64,000 bases of DNA from Synchiropus splendidus (Eukaryota > Chordata > Actinopteri > Syngnathiformes > Callionymidae). Below are positions 22,194-35,945 of the stretch, piece by piece. The first letter of the stretch is position 1. Every line of letters begins with the position of its first letter. Location of the stretch: the NCBI RefSeq assembly GCF_027744825.2, contig NC_071334.1, positions 40,711,437 through 40,775,436 of the forward strand. Direction: 5' to 3'. Position numbers and translations under genes: made by a program. Below the pieces are notes generated by a model. That model searched no databases. It was not told where the DNA came from and was given only the letters and a program-made list of their open reading frames with translations.

Positions 22194-22335
22194 CTGTTTA
22201 AAATAAAAAGGTAAACAAAAGAATTACATCAACAACAAAGCACTGCCTTTGTACCTTTTAGAATGGTTTCTCCTTTATTGTTTTTATCACCGATTTGGTG
22301 ACTGAGTTGTTAAGTGGTACGATTCAAGTTAAAAG

Positions 22336-23320
22336 TAGGGTGGAACGATTAATTGCATTTGCGATTATAACGCAATATGATAAAACGTGATTTTCTAACC
22401 GTAAGGCTGCGATTTGACTGGTCACGTGACTTTCGTGAGCATTAGCTATTGAGCTGTTACGGCTTTGGCCTATGAAGGTAAAATGGGTGCAAAAGTGTAA
22501 CATACCCGTAACACAAGATTCATATCCATGCGTCAGAGGCACATACGCGTAACTGCCGATTTGCATCCGTAAACCCCGTGGCACGTGCGTGTAAAAAGAT
22601 TTACATTCATACAAACACGAAAAGTAATTTCGCCTTCATTTTCTAAGTGCACAGATACAAGTGGCTAAACATGAGCTCTTGAAACTGCAATTGTGACACA
22701 TTGCTAAGTTTTCCACCTCAACCACAGCCAAAACGGGTGCATAAGTTCCACATACTCGTAGAACACGATCCGTATGAGCGTGTACCCTTTTGTACCTCTT
22801 CTCGCACCTGGAAATAAAACTGATGCGCTCTCGTGGAAGTGGCGGCAATACGTGCCTGTTACTCCATGCGCGTTTCCGGTAGTCACGTGACGTCTATTGT
22901 CCAATCGGCTTTTTTTTTATTACTAATTATGTGCAATCTACGTTTACATGAAGAGTTGGGCGTGTTAGAGTGGTAAAGCCACATATTGGTTTCCGTTATT
23001 GTTGTAATATGCACTTTAGTTTGTGTGATTTATCAGTTTAGTAAGTCTACAGTTGAAACTGAAGTAGACAAATAAACCATCTTTCATTTTAATTCATGCT
23101 TCATTTGCCTTTATCTTAACATAAGAATAGCCTATAAGGAAGAACAATTATATATACTGAATCACATATGGTTTATTACAATACAGATTGATTTATTAGT
23201 TGTGTTTGCTGTAAAATACATGTGAAGAGGACCTTGAAAAATAATCACACATTTAATCGCAATCGTAATATTGAGAGAAAAAATTGCAATTAGATTATTT
23301 TCCAAAATCGTTCAGCCCTA
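22336..23320. mobile_element. Non-autonomous hAT element in a cenpc-like intron
   Basis: The ends are tagggtggaacgatt and (other strand) tagggctgaacgatt, 13 of 15 matching. They are flanked by a perfect 8-bp target duplication gttaaaag (22328-22335 and 23321-23328). Inside are TIR-proximal gattaattgc and gcaattagatta. No transposase remnant is visible. Confidence 0.9.
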
Positions 23321-23753
23321 GTTAAAAGTGCTTATGTGTTTTACAAATATATTTACAAGTAAGATCCAACTTACGACCTGCTTGACTTACGTCCACCCAC
23401 ACACATGACCACAGCCAGCAGATGCTTATTTAATTTTTTTATTCAATGTCTGGCACCGCAGCCTGTTGCAGCCCGGCATCGTGTACGACAGTTACGGCAG
23501 CACAGTATCCCAGCATAGCGTTGGCTATTGAATGGCATTCGACATATTACATTTTGGTGGTTGTTAAAATTACTTTAAACTAACACTTTAAAGCAGATGG
23601 TGAATGGCGGGTAAAACATTTCAATTCTGTCATACGTGCTCTGCCCTCTAACGGGATTCGCTATTGGTTGCATTGCTTGTATTCATAGAACTGAAGTTAC
23701 AATAGGTAACTCAGCATGTCTTTTACCAGAATGACACAAAATAACATTCTTAC

Positions 23754-24136
23754 CTGGAACAGAATCCAGGTCTTCTCGATGCATGTCACTCTGTGGATCA
23801 TGAATGTTTTCCACAGCATCGTCAGAGACATTTTTTTCTCCTTCAGATGTATGTTTTTCTTTCCGTGTCTTTGTCAATGACTCAGTTGTGTGTGTCACTT
23901 TCATTTTAGCTAATTTCTTGGTCTCTGGGGAGTGCACTTTTAGTGCAGTCTCTGGCGAACTCCTCCTTTCAACTGTGCAGTCATGGCTAGATGTTTTGCT
24001 CTTGAGCTGGTTTGAGGCATTTTTCTTTGGGATGGTAATCCAAAGTGGATCATCTACATCCAGAATCCAAAAATCATTATCAGGCTCAGGTCTGGGCTGT
24101 GGTGGTATTTTCACAGGTGTCAACTGCTTCCTCGAC
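23754..24136 (-). pseudogene. cenpc-like exon with the DFWILD/WITIPKK motif
   Basis: Bounded by acceptor gtattttttctcag and donor GTAAGA. It is open throughout, starting RSRKQLTPVKIPPQPRPEPD and running through DFWILDVDDPLWITIPKK into a low-complexity basic/acidic tail ending DLDSVPG. The tryptophan-isoleucine-proline-lysine motif resembles a conserved block of vertebrate CENP-C upstream of the central region. Confidence 0.7.
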
Positions 24137-24450
24137 CTGAGAAAAAAATACATGCTTAAAACCCAAAGCATCTATATTAAATACAAATGCTTATATTTCA
24201 TGTGCAAATATTTTGGGACTTGAACGTTTACAAGGAAATAAGTTGCATGACATCATATAGATTATAATCTTCTCCAAATCCTGACAACTCACCCCTACTC
24301 TGAATGACAATGTCTGAATAAGGTCACATGTTTTAAGCCCTGCAAGTCAACCATATATATGTTCAAGAACACACCTTTGATATCTTCATACAACACTACC
24401 TTCAAATGTCACAACAGCAATCAATTTAAGTTGCTGTAACTTAAATGTAC

Positions 24451-24579
24451 CTTGTCAATTTGGTCTGTCCAACTTCTTTGAGTTTTTGTAGAAAAGGAGT
24501 TGTTTCTCTTCCTAGATGCGATGTCTTCACAGATGTTTTCTCAATGCTCAGGGTCTTGGACTCTTCTGAACTTGGCCCA
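24451..24579 (-). pseudogene. cenpc-like exon
   Basis: Acceptor ttttttttttcag and donor gtacat. The only open phase (GPSSEESKTLSIEKTSVKTS onward) leaves two bases that complete the first arginine codon of the next exon. This correct phase is the main evidence that it is real. Confidence 0.6.
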
Positions 24580-25136
24580 CTGAAAAAAAAAAATGAGTAC
24601 AATAATTTGTTTTTATGGTCATTACAGAATCTGTTAGAATATCACCTCATAGACGGACACAGATTTAAGATAAATTTAACTTGTAAAGCAACCACAATGA
24701 CAATATTTGGTATTACACAGTCATTTACCTTTCTGTTTTTGTTGATAGGGACTTTTATTGATTTTTGGATGTTTCTTGTTGGACCACGGGAGTTTCAGTC
24801 CTGCAGAGGAATACACACAAATGTCCAGAACACAACCTCAGATAACAAAAAAAAACACTATCACTGAAATAGAAAACATGCTGACAAAGAGATTGCTGCC
24901 TTGTTCTTATGACATAAAAGCATAAAAGCGTGATATGAGTAAGAGCAATTTACCATTTTATATACCATTCAACCTGCTAAATTAAAGAGCAGTCTCCTTA
25001 AAAGTTTACTACAAGATGTCCACATTTGGGTGATGGTGTTGTAATAATTGAAATTCAATTGATTGATTTGACAGTGTGCACTAAATCATGAAAAATACCA
25101 CTTTTCCACGTTCCACAGTTTTCTTCTTGGCCTTTT

Positions 25137-27008
25137 CTGGAAAGAGATCAAAATAACTAGAACCCACACACCGACGCATTTCCGCGGGAAATAAACGGAA
25201 TGAAGAGAATGAAGACAGTAAAGTAATCTGCAAATACTCGCTTTAATGTAAATGAGCGAGACATGCGTACAATGTGAAAACAGCAGGCACCGGAAATACA
25301 AAAACATATAGGGGAGCATAAAGTATACCACTATATCAAGAATTGAAAAATAATAAATGCTACACATTACAGTAAGAAGTACAAGAGAATCTATCTGATA
25401 TCAGCTCGTACATAAACATACTGACCACACTGTAAAAAACGGCCTTCCATTCTTGTAGAAGCCACAAAACACACAACAGCAAACTGTATTTACGCCTCTG
25501 TATTGACGCCTGTTCCTTTACTACGTAAATGCAGCCAGCTAATAGTAGCTTAGCCCGCTACATCTCTCGAAATGAAAGGAAGCTTACACTTACTACAAAG
25601 CAGCAGTAGTTTTATTTCCTCGAGAAAAGAGTGAATCACGAAGCTTTGAATGACATGCCAAGCGCAGAGGTCAGCATTGTTGAATTTACACTTTATTGCG
25701 TAAAATCGACCAGAAAACAAAACAACACTGCTGTAAAAAAAAGAAAAAAAAAAACAAAAACGCACACAGTTTGAACGGGCCTCTTACTCCCAGTGTTTTG
25801 CTTGTAAGGAACAGCACACACTCTGGGCATTTGCATATCGTTCTCTTCAATAGTCCCGATTCTTATTTAGCTTTCACAATATGTTTAACTGTGAATTCGA
25901 AAATTGTAATCGGAGGAATAAAGTTTTAGTTCCTCGTCAAGTCTACTTGCCTGGAAGACTATTTATCGGCCAAAAAAAGATTCGATAATCGAAAAAGTGC
26001 GATGACTAAATTCCTACAGCTCCCTCTCTCGGTAGTTAAAGACTTGCGTAAAACGCATCTGCACGCGTCATACGCAGCTTTGCTCCCCGCAGTCGTTTGA
26101 GGAATTAAAAAAAAGTCCTGGCTTGAGGTCAGAGGGGCTCCAATGATGCGATCAGGACTCCTCCCACTACGGTGCTGAATGATTCTGTCCTGAACGGTGG
26201 TTATAGGTAACTGTGTGCGATATTCGTGTGTGTGCGATATGTCCACTATTTTGCATTGTGTGTTACTGTGAGGCAGCTGCTATTGGTCTTTGAAGTCTGT
26301 TCTCTACCAGAGAGTGGTGTTGCAGTTTCTGTGTCAGATACTTTGTATTTATAGCCTTGCTGTTTGGGTTCCACATTTTCACTCCCACTGTTGCAGTGTT
26401 TGTTTACATCATTGTGGTTCGATATAGTTGATAGAGGTTCCCTCTTCTTCTCTGGTCCTCCTCATCACGAGTTAGTTGAAGCAGTCTTTGGAGATCATCT
26501 GGTCGCTGTCCATTTCTGGCTCTAAATAGGACCAGCAATGTCTCTCTTACCGTAATACGAATACATCGACCAATAGCTCCATATAGGTTTTAGATGTGTA
26601 TATTTTTTGAAGTATACAGAATGTTATTTCGCCTCATGCCAAGCATCAATATTTGTGTGTCAGTTTTTCCTTTTATTCAACCATAACCAGGTGGATTCCT
26701 GCAATCATAATAAATAATACTATAATGCATATATACAAAGAAGTTACAATTTCTTAAACTGTCAGAATTACATCCAAGCATTTACTATACTTTAATACCT
26801 TGTTTCAGAAGTAACTGGCTTGATTGGAGCCAATTAACAGGTGAGCAAAGTTAATAATTTTAAAGGTCACTATAAGGGTCAGATATACTGGTACAGTGAT
26901 ACAGATGATAATTGTCCGACCAAATAAATCTGTCCATGTAAAAATAACACAACGCAAAAAGATGACATGAAATCAACTCAACACATATCCAGGTGAATGA
27001 CAAAATGT
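25137..27008. other. Unassigned DNA upstream of the cenpc-like exons
   Basis: No gene recognised. First exons and a promoter of the cenpc-like gene should lie here. An octamer-like atttgcat at about 25828 and cgataatcg-rich sequence near 25980 may be regulatory or repeat-derived. The stretch 26650-26700 (tttattcaaccataaccaggtgg) resembles a common fish interspersed repeat end. Confidence 0.3.
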
Positions 27009-29624
27009 TTAGCGAAATATCTTTTTCTGCCTCTCATTGATGTCAATTGGCTCCAAGTCCTCCACCTTGGCATGCGCGTACAGGGGCCGCTTCAACTGTC
27101 TCCAAATCACCAAAACAATCCGAAGGACACACAGGGTTACAGATGAACAAACACGTACGACTGCAGGGATAGAAAAGGAAAAAAAAATATTCTGTGCAAC
27201 TCTTACCAATGAAAATGCCATTCTGCTTTGGTGATATGTTATCATAGTTTTTGTCCATATTGCCAGCCAGTGCAAAGATCACAGTAGGGTATGTGATGAG
27301 GACGTATCTCATGTGTTTTTGAAGTAACGTGTTCTCCAAAAGAAACCTGGTCAAGTTACAAGAATAGTACGAAATAATTAACGCATTTTAAATATAATAC
27401 CCTTCCAAGATACTCAAAGTCAATGGTCAATGAACACAACAGTGGAAATAACGGCATGCAGACAAATCACCTTATACTGTAGATGAAAGGCAATGGGTCG
27501 AAGAGACAACGCAGTTATAGTACGCTAGCTCGTGCTCATGAATGAGCATGTACATTTTAAGTTGACATTACTTTCCACACAAGTAACACACAGGCCAGGA
27601 TTGAGTATGACACGGTTGCAGACAGGTTGAAGACAATTCAGCTTCATATTGGAGAACAATAGCCAGGTTGATGAGGGTTGCAAGGGTTGTCCAGGTTGTG
27701 TAAATCGTAATTCCATTCTGAACCTGTGGCATTCATTCATGTTTAGTAAGGTGACAGTACAATGCACAATGGCATGATCAACCCTGCCAGTTACCCAACC
27801 TATAGCTAGCCAGAGTGGGTATGCTTCTTCGTGCCTGTCAGTAATCATGTGTTGTTTTTATTCATTTTGCCATTTCCCATTGTCTTATTTATTGATTTAA
27901 AATAAATAAATAAATACAATACACAATTTCTTGTCATTGAATAATGTGTGCGCAACTATGCACATTTTAACAAATAAAATAATTCCCTCTCTCTCTCCAA
28001 CAATAACAGTGATTTAAATAAACTTCCAAAACTAAAATAATATTAATAAATGGGCGTAGAACAGGCTGGTTCAAATTCATTTTTTTGGGGGGGGTGGTTA
28101 GAGTATAAGTTTTGGGTACTTTTTTCATTTAACTTTTTTTCTTCTGTGTTTTAATTATCTTGAAAATGCATTTGCTCTACTTTTTGGGTTGGTTTGTTTT
28201 GTACATTTTTTGTTTAAAAATGTTTCTTTCTTTTAAGTATTTCACATAGTTCAGCGCATATTATTTTTAAATCGAAAATTTGTTGTTGAAGCTTATGTTC
28301 CCAATGTTGAAACATGGCAATCATCACCTCAACCTATACATTTCTAAAACTTTGAATCAGTATCATCCTTATCATAAGCCATCATACTCACAATGATACG
28401 CAGAAGCCACAGGTCCACCTTGTGGTATTTGTTGAGCCATGCTCCATAGGTTTTAAGTCCATGACAGATGAAGAAGACCATTGAGTAGTTTGTGAGGATG
28501 ACCAGGATGAGAAACACCAGCGCAGCAATCATTATTCTGTTGTGTTGAACAAAACAACACAAACTATTGTGATGCCTTTAATCTGTTGAAACGTATCACT
28601 TTTTAGAAAAAGATGAGCGGCTCATCACCCTCGGTCCCAGACCAGCAGCCAGCCGATGTTAAAACAGATATTTATGTACCAACTGATGAAGAAGCCATAT
28701 GGCAGGACAGGAGGGCTGCAGTAGACGTAGCCATAGCCGGTCCTGATTGAATGGATAAAAAAGTCAAGAAAATTGACTGTTAACTATTTACACCTTTTTA
28801 ATAGGTTGGTTACCATTGTACAAATTACTACACAAAATAAAATGAAACAAAAATGATGAAAGACCTGAATTAATGCCTCTCTTTTTTTAACTGCTCATAC
28901 ATAGGTGGGCACTTGAATAAATCTGTCATGGATCGAATGTGGAAGGATATCAGCGTGCAGGAAACCATTTGACCAACTGCAGAAGAACTTACGACTGTTT
29001 CGCTGTCTATGAAGCAAATCATGCTATCATGCTGTCATAACAATGATATATAAGGGATGCTGATCTCTCTTTGTGCAACCAGTGGACCAGCAATCTGCTC
29101 CCTGCCTCTTGCTGGGATGGGCTTTTTGGAACTGTAATCTTAATTGGATAGGAAATTCTTCCTTTTCCTTTAGTCCAAAAACACTGACATAAAGTTATAT
29201 GATCAGTACTGATGTGAAATCACATTATCTATTTATGAAAGCAAGAAAACAACAGTGCAAGGCATCCTTATTTTGGGAGTGGCTTGTGTACTGTTCTGCT
29301 ATTCAACAAGGGGAGAAAATAACTTGCTTTCTGCAAAGGCCTGCTACGATGTAGATAAACGTCAGCAGAAGTCAGACGTAGATGACGCTCCAGATGTTAA
29401 AGGAAGGAGTGGTTGTTGTGTACCGACCTATAGCAATTCATCTTAATAATGGTGTCGTAATTTCATCCATCGCCTTTTATTTATTTGAATGCTTAGTTTG
29501 ACGTACCTGTTCCCACCACAGCCAGGGCGTTGAACACCAAACTTACTGCAAAGAAGATGACAGACACCACGATTGCTGCCAGTCGGCCAGATTGAGGTGA
29601 ACATGGTTGAATAAAACACAGCAT
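27009..29624 (-). pseudogene. Multi-pass membrane protein gene (TspO-like architecture), broken
   Basis: Minus-strand exons with canonical splice sites: 29507-29624 (ATG at 29624; SGRLAAIVVSVIFFAVSLVF), about 29330-29425, 28629-28742 (YGFFISWYINICFNIGWLL), 28392-28536 (MIAALVFLILVILTNYSMVF, then AWLNKYHKVDLWLLRI), 27572-27723, 27207-27346 and 27009-27160 (last, stop at 27009). The helices and Trp-rich loops look like a TspO/MBR-like membrane protein family known to me from fish, but I cannot name it. It is damaged: exon 2 has a TGA at 29372-29374 where the context (VIYV*LLL) suggests lost Trp. The 27572-27723 exon needs a one-base shift between ELS and SATVSYSI. Confidence 0.65.
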
Positions 29625-29639
29625 ACAATGAATACTACA

Positions 29640-30904
29640 AGCAAACACTGAGCATTTGTAAGCAGTTAAAAATGCATACTAATGTTAGAAACAAATAATA
29701 ATCGGACACATTGAACGGGATATTAGCAATGACACAATACACAGTTGAAAGGTTATTCACAAGAGCGTGATTCATATATTACACCTTCATGTTAGTCAGA
29801 CACCCAAGACCTTCACACTGATTCTAGTCCGACACTCAGGAAATCAGGACGTGACAGAAAGCCAGCTGTGAGGTTAACCTAAGATTCTATGGGTGAGCCT
29901 TCCTACCAATCGAAAAGGGAAGTAAATGCAGTAAGTGCCTTTAATGTGCCACATAGGACAGTGTGGGAAATACAGCACAACCCAAACCACCTATCTTTAC
30001 TTGTCGATGTACCAGTGGTTTCCCTGCTGTGTGTTTACACCTGGCGGTTATATTACACAGGTCTATTGAATAGTATTTAAGTTCATATTTCATCAACTTA
30101 ATGACGTCAGGAGTCATTTGTTTGTTGGGGAGTGTGTGACGCCCACTTATGTGTGGTCACAGAGTATGTGTTAGATGTCATTTAATTGTTCAACATGGAG
30201 TTGATTAAGTAAGTAGAGGGCAGGGTAGGACAGAGGTTGGGCATTGAAGATGTGTGGGTAAAAAGGAAGGACGTTTTTTTCATTACTTTTCTCACCACCG
30301 ACAAATGTGGAAGCCTCGTGTGACTCTGTCCACATTTTGTTTCAGGTTAGTCAAATCCATTTGTTCATAACTACTTACTTGTTTGTTCCACTTGGGGTTG
30401 ACTGATTTGGGATCTGAGTGTGTGGATGGTGACGCGGTTTTTAAGTATACTGTGATTCCTTCGTACGTTGAGTTCGCTCTGTGTGGATGTGCCGCTTGTA
30501 AGCTAATACTGACAACCTATGTTGACATGGCACGGGTGATTGAGTTGTGTGTCCTTGGGTTTGCTTGTGGTGAATAACTGTGTTTGGTGAAAAGTAAAGT
30601 TTTATTATTTCTCAACACTAGCCAAAAGGTTTAATGGCAGAATTATACATTCAGATGAAAAGCAATTATGCATGTGGTTCATGATGTCTGACAGTTGTAT
30701 GACAAAGTGAGATGTTTGTGAGTGATGTTTCAGTAAGACATCGAATTATATGGTGTGGGCTACCACATTGAAAAAACAGAATGTCAAATAACGATTACTT
30801 TTCTCACAATCGACAAATGTGACTCCACGTACTGTTTCAGACGGCGTTCTACTGACCACTTTAAGACACCACTTTTTAACTGTAGACAAGGCCACAGTAT
30901 TCAG
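29640..30904. other. Unassigned DNA, possible LTR-like sequence
   Basis: Segments 30283-30345 and 30790-30845 are weakly repeated (ttttctcac..cgacaaatgtg). The sequence around 30130-30615 (starting tgtgacgccc, ending tctcaaca, with tttatta) has LTR-like features. I found no flanking duplication or partner, so it stays unassigned. Confidence 0.3.
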
Positions 30905-31345
30905 ACATGTTACAGATGCATAGTTTTAGATACAAAGTTTTCCTCCTATGCTTAGGGAGCAGCGGTGAGAGCAGCTGACTGGTCTCTCCAAGATGAACAG
31001 CGATGATCAGCACGGCTATGATTTGACGGCTGGGGTCGCCCCGCCCCTTCGACCAGTGACGGTGTTCCCCCCAGGCAGCGGCTGTGTGAGGAAGAGGCGC
31101 CACGAGCGGGGCACCACGCTGACGGACTGTTGAAACTCCAAAATCTCTGGTGGAGTGAGCGAGGTTCTGCAATGGATGAGCCTGTCCACGGAGCTCATAA
31201 AGAGCGCAATGATGTTCTCAAGCGCTGTGAGCTGGTTGCCGACGGCATAAACACCAATCCACTGCGCGATGGTGGCTCTGTCAGCGGCGGGTGGGATGGT
31301 CACTTGTCGGGGTGAGGTTGAGCGCATCACGCATCGCCCATGACG
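30905..31345 (-). repeat. Inverted copy of the 'GVYAV' repeat ORF module
   Basis: On the minus strand this matches 35500-35980. The frame 31016-31438 contains RATIAQWIGVYAVGNQLTAL and [20 protein letters not shown], nearly the same as the plus-strand copy at 35571-35945. The upstream end (tatgcatagttttagatacaaag) matches the module end near 7240 and 35945. The protein function is unknown; it appears to belong to the DIRS-like repeat. Confidence 0.65.
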
Positions 31346-32232
31346 GCTGAAATTTTCTTCTGAGGCATCGCTGAGCAGTGAGTGAACAGTGCAGAAAACC
31401 CGTTTCGGCCAAAGGGAAAGTGGGTTTCGGACCGGCAAAAATTAAATTGTTGATAATCCCCTGAAAAACGGTTCAGATAGGTAGATTTAGTGCCGAATAT
31501 ACCAGAAAGAACCTTTTGCCAATAGTTGCAGGTGATATTTTCATGTTCGGAGGCTATTCTGATCAATGAGTAAATGCGTTTTCAGTCCAAGAAAAGGTCG
31601 TTTACAGACCGACAAATATAAAAATGTTGATAACTCTCTTAAAGCACTTAAGACAGGTTGAATTAGTTCTGCACCTTCTAGAAAGACCTTGACTGCTGTT
31701 CTGGCAGGTCAAATTTTCACGTTCTGAGGCATCGCTGAGCAGTGAGTGAACAGTGCGGAAAACTTGTTTTCAGCCAGAGAGAAAGTGGCAAAAATAAAAT
31801 TGTTGATAACCCTCTAAAAACAGTTCAGAAATGAAGGTTTAGCATTGAATATACCACAAAGAATATTTTTCTTGTAGTTGCAGGTGAAATTTTCATGCTC
31901 GGAGGCATCCCTGAGCACTGAATGAACAGTGCAGAAAACGCGTTTTCAGCCCGAGGGACTGTGGTTTTCAGACCAACAAGCATTAAAATGTTAACTATCT
32001 GAAACCACTTCAGAGATGTTGAATTAGTTCGGCACTTACTAGAAACACTATAGTGTTTCCAGTAAGTATAGTTCCTGGTGATATTGTCATGTTCTGAGGC
32101 ATCGCTGAGCAGTGAATGAACAGTGCGGATAACATGTTTTCAACCAGAGAGTGGGTTTCGAACCTGCAAAAATAAAATTGTTGACAACCTTCTAAAAACA
32201 GTTCAGAAATGTATGTTTAGTATTGAATGTGC
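31346..32232. repeat. Satellite tract B, segment 1 (alternating A/B monomers, inverted)
   Basis: This is the reverse-complement orientation of tract A, strongly diverged. Landmarks recur about every 180-188 bp: gcatcgctgagcagtgagtgaacagtgc, and then either an A-type core (aaccctctaaaaacagttcagaaatg) or a B-type core (accacttcagacatgttgaatta). Order here is A (31441), B (31619), A (31790), B (31982), A (32170). Confidence 0.8.
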
Positions 32233-32790
32233 TTTTGCACATTTTCATGTTGAATAACACCTTCCCAAGTGTCCGTATTTGATTGTGAAGAAAGATCGGT
32301 TGGATTAGTATTTGTTTTTGTGTTCTGCAATCATAATGATGCTCTTTAAGAGCTTCTCCCCATCCCTCCAGAACCTCTTGATAGTATTCCGATATGTCTT
32401 CCATGAGACTTATTCTAAAAATCATAAAAATTCCTGTATTTTCATTCGCTGCATATTTACTTATTGCTTTTCCCAAACACATTTTCGATATTTGATCATT
32501 CTTGTTATTTAAGTATTTCGACATAGTTTTAACTCTTAGTGCATTTTTTTTAATCCTTAGATTGACTAAACCCCCATCCTCATATCTATTTTCTGATATA
32601 TCTTTACTAATTCTTACTCCTTTGTCTTCCCAAATAAAATCTCTTATTAAAATGTCAATTTGCTTTAACACTCTTTCATTAATGGGAACAACATTCATAA
32701 TATAAATAATTATACTTATTAATAGTGCGTTAGTCACAAATATTTTTTTTATTCCTAGTTTCCGTATTTTCCAGCTATTTAGGTATTTAG
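32233..32790 (-). pseudogene. Tx1-type L1 LINE, RT C-terminal fragment
   Basis: The open frame (within 32192-32938) reads KLPKYLNSWKIRKLGIKKIF, then INERVLKQIDILIRDFIWED, KGVRISKDI, NRYEDGGLVNLRIKKNALRV. This is the post-RT segment of Tx1/L1 LINEs. RT catalytic and endonuclease parts are absent. It interrupts the satellite; the frame runs into satellite sequence at its low end. Confidence 0.7.
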
Positions 32791-33190
32791 GTAACTTTAT
32801 TGTCACATATGCTACAGTACAAGACATATAGCATGGATGAAATATCTGTTCTCTCAGACCAGGACGCATGACATAAAAATCACAGACAGGAACAAATATA
32901 AAGAATTGATAAATACACAGCAGGATACATGGCAACAAAAATCATCCTCACATCAGTCCATCAACCACCGGGGAAAGCACATGGCTCATGACAGCATCGG
33001 CAGCATGGCATATCCTCTACCCTAAACCCTCGCATTGGCTAAGGAAACACTCAGAAAAACAGAAAAAAAACCTATCGGGAGGAAAACAGAGAAACCTCAG
33101 GGTGAGCGTCAGAGGAGGGGTCCCCCACCCAGGACGGGCAGACGTGCAATGGATGGAGCCAAAAGAAAAAAAAAACTAGAAACCAACTAG
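32791..33190. repeat. Interspersed repeat, class unknown
   Basis: An A-rich segment with gaaacctcagggtgagcgtc and cccacccaggacgggcagac, patterns I associate with a common fish repeat whose family I cannot name. It joins the LINE fragment and is flanked by satellite, so it was probably inserted with it or next to it. Confidence 0.35.
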
Positions 33191-33320
33191 ACCAACTAGA
33201 AATATCTTTTCTGCTATAGTGGCAGGTGAAATTTTAATCTTCTGTGACATCGCTGAGCAGTGAGTGAACAGCACAGAAAACACGTTTTCGGCCACAGAGA
33301 AAGTGGGTTTCGGACAGTAT
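33191..33320. repeat. Satellite tract B, segment 2 (partial monomer)
   Basis: A fragment with tggcaggtgaaattttaatc, gacatcgctgagcagtgagtg and gaaagtgggtttcgga, in the same orientation as segment 1. Confidence 0.75.
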
Positions 33321-33944
33321 AGGAATAATGATATATTACTAAATAAATATATTTAAAAAAAGATATATTATTGAATTGAATTACTTTATAATGTTTTGTT
33401 AAATAATAATAAAAAGATTGCATTCAACAGATCCGGTGAGTAAGGGTAAGGTATCATCAAGTTGACCCTGTATCCATGGAAGAATGTGTGGACTAAAAAT
33501 GGTGTGTGTTAAATGGCAGGAATGGCAATTGTCATGGGACTTGATCATCCATGGGAGTCGTAAACCAAATGACCAGATGGAGAACGGATGAGATGACAGA
33601 AGCAAGCCAATCAGAAGAATGGATCAGGTTGTCAGCTACCCCTATTATAGGCAACATTTGGGAAGATTCATCAACATCGCTCCAGACTGAGTGGAGTCTA
33701 TACAACATGTAGAATTTGACCCATGACGACGAGGACCATAAGAAGACCAGGACCAATCAGTGGAGACTACACCCCAAGATGGGTGGGATAAATTTTGTCA
33801 GAGTATTCTGCTTGAGCTGAGGCTAAGGCAGAGATAATGACCCAGGGCCCTGTGTAGGTGACTAGACTCCGGTGGCAAGGAATAAATTCTTTTTGATTTT
33901 AACTTGTAGGTTTTTGGTAGTCATTCTCACGAGTAAATGAAAAC
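33321..33944. other. LTR-like unique insert within the satellite
   Basis: Non-satellite sequence ending with an aataaa (near 33881) and ttctttttgattttaacttg, the look of an R/U5 region. No paired LTR or target duplication was found, so a solo LTR is only a possibility. It interrupts tract B. Confidence 0.35.
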
Positions 33945-35485
<1,541 letters not shown>

Positions 35486-35570
35486 CCGTCATGCGGGATG
35501 CGCGATGTGCGATGCGCGATGTGCGATGCGCGATGCCCTCGCCCCTGGAGTTCGACTTTTCCCCTGAGGA

Positions 35571-35945
35571 GTGACCATCCCACCCGGCGCTGAAAGAGCC
35601 ACCATCGTGCAGTGGAATGGTGTCTACGCCGTCTGCAACCGGCTCATAGCGCTTGACAACATCATCGGGCTCTTCATGAGCTCTGTGGACAGGCTCATCC
35701 ATCGCAGAACCTCTCTCACTCCACCAGAGATTTTGGAGATTCAACAGTCCGTCGGTGCTCTGCTCACAGCGCCTCTTCACACAGCCGCCGCCCGGGGGGA
35801 ACACCGTCGCTGGTCGAAGGGGCGGGGTGAGCCCAGCCGTCCGGATCATCGCAGCGCTGATCATCGCTGCTCCTCTTGGAGAGACCAGTCGGCTGCTCTC
35901 ACCTCTGCTCCCTCCAAATGCGAAGGAAGAAAACTTTGTATCTAA
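35571..35945 (+). CDS. Repeat ORF 'GVYAV', unknown function
   Basis: 124 codons. Contains [20 protein letters not shown], then [20 protein letters not shown] and [13 protein letters not shown], a helix-rich segment, followed by an Arg/Ser/Pro-rich tail. A near copy is inverted at 31016-31438, and tails of it occur at 7060-7250 and 7650-7800. Conservation of the same frame in the two main copies suggests it coded for protein in the parent repeat, perhaps a gag-like product. No homology recognised. Confidence 0.4.
   Translation: MTIPPGAERATIVQWNGVYAVCNRLIALDNIIGLFMSSVDRLIHRRTSLTPPEILEIQQSVGALLTAPLHTAAARGEHRRWSKGRGEPSRPDHRSADHRCSSWRDQSAALTSAPSKCEGRKLCI

Larger units (their letters stand above)
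14962..25136 (-). pseudogene. cenpc: cenpc-like gene (centromere protein C), broken
   Basis: CENP-C bridges centromeric CENP-A nucleosomes to the kinetochore. I see a minus-strand series of exons with canonical splice sites: 25099-25136 and 24731-24804 (weaker), 24451-24579, 23754-24136, a central exon at 22193-21890 continuing at 15877-15754, and two cupin-type exons near 15140 and 14962-15047. Phases from the third to the central exon join correctly. Two motifs resemble vertebrate CENP-C: DFWILDVDDPLWITIPKK and the central motif GKRKGNPPKEFWLAS. A BEL element splits the central exon, the last cupin exon is frameshifted, and the signature C-terminal CENP-C motif was not found. The name is from family resemblance only. 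Confidence 0.6.

Noticed and set aside
30130..30615. Possible solo LTR (tgtgacgccc ... tctcaaca)
   Set aside because: No flanking duplication, no partner copy in the window and no clear promoter.
33430..33940. Possible solo LTR inside satellite tract B
   Set aside because: Only a poly(A) signal and a U5-like tail; boundaries and target duplication not demonstrable.
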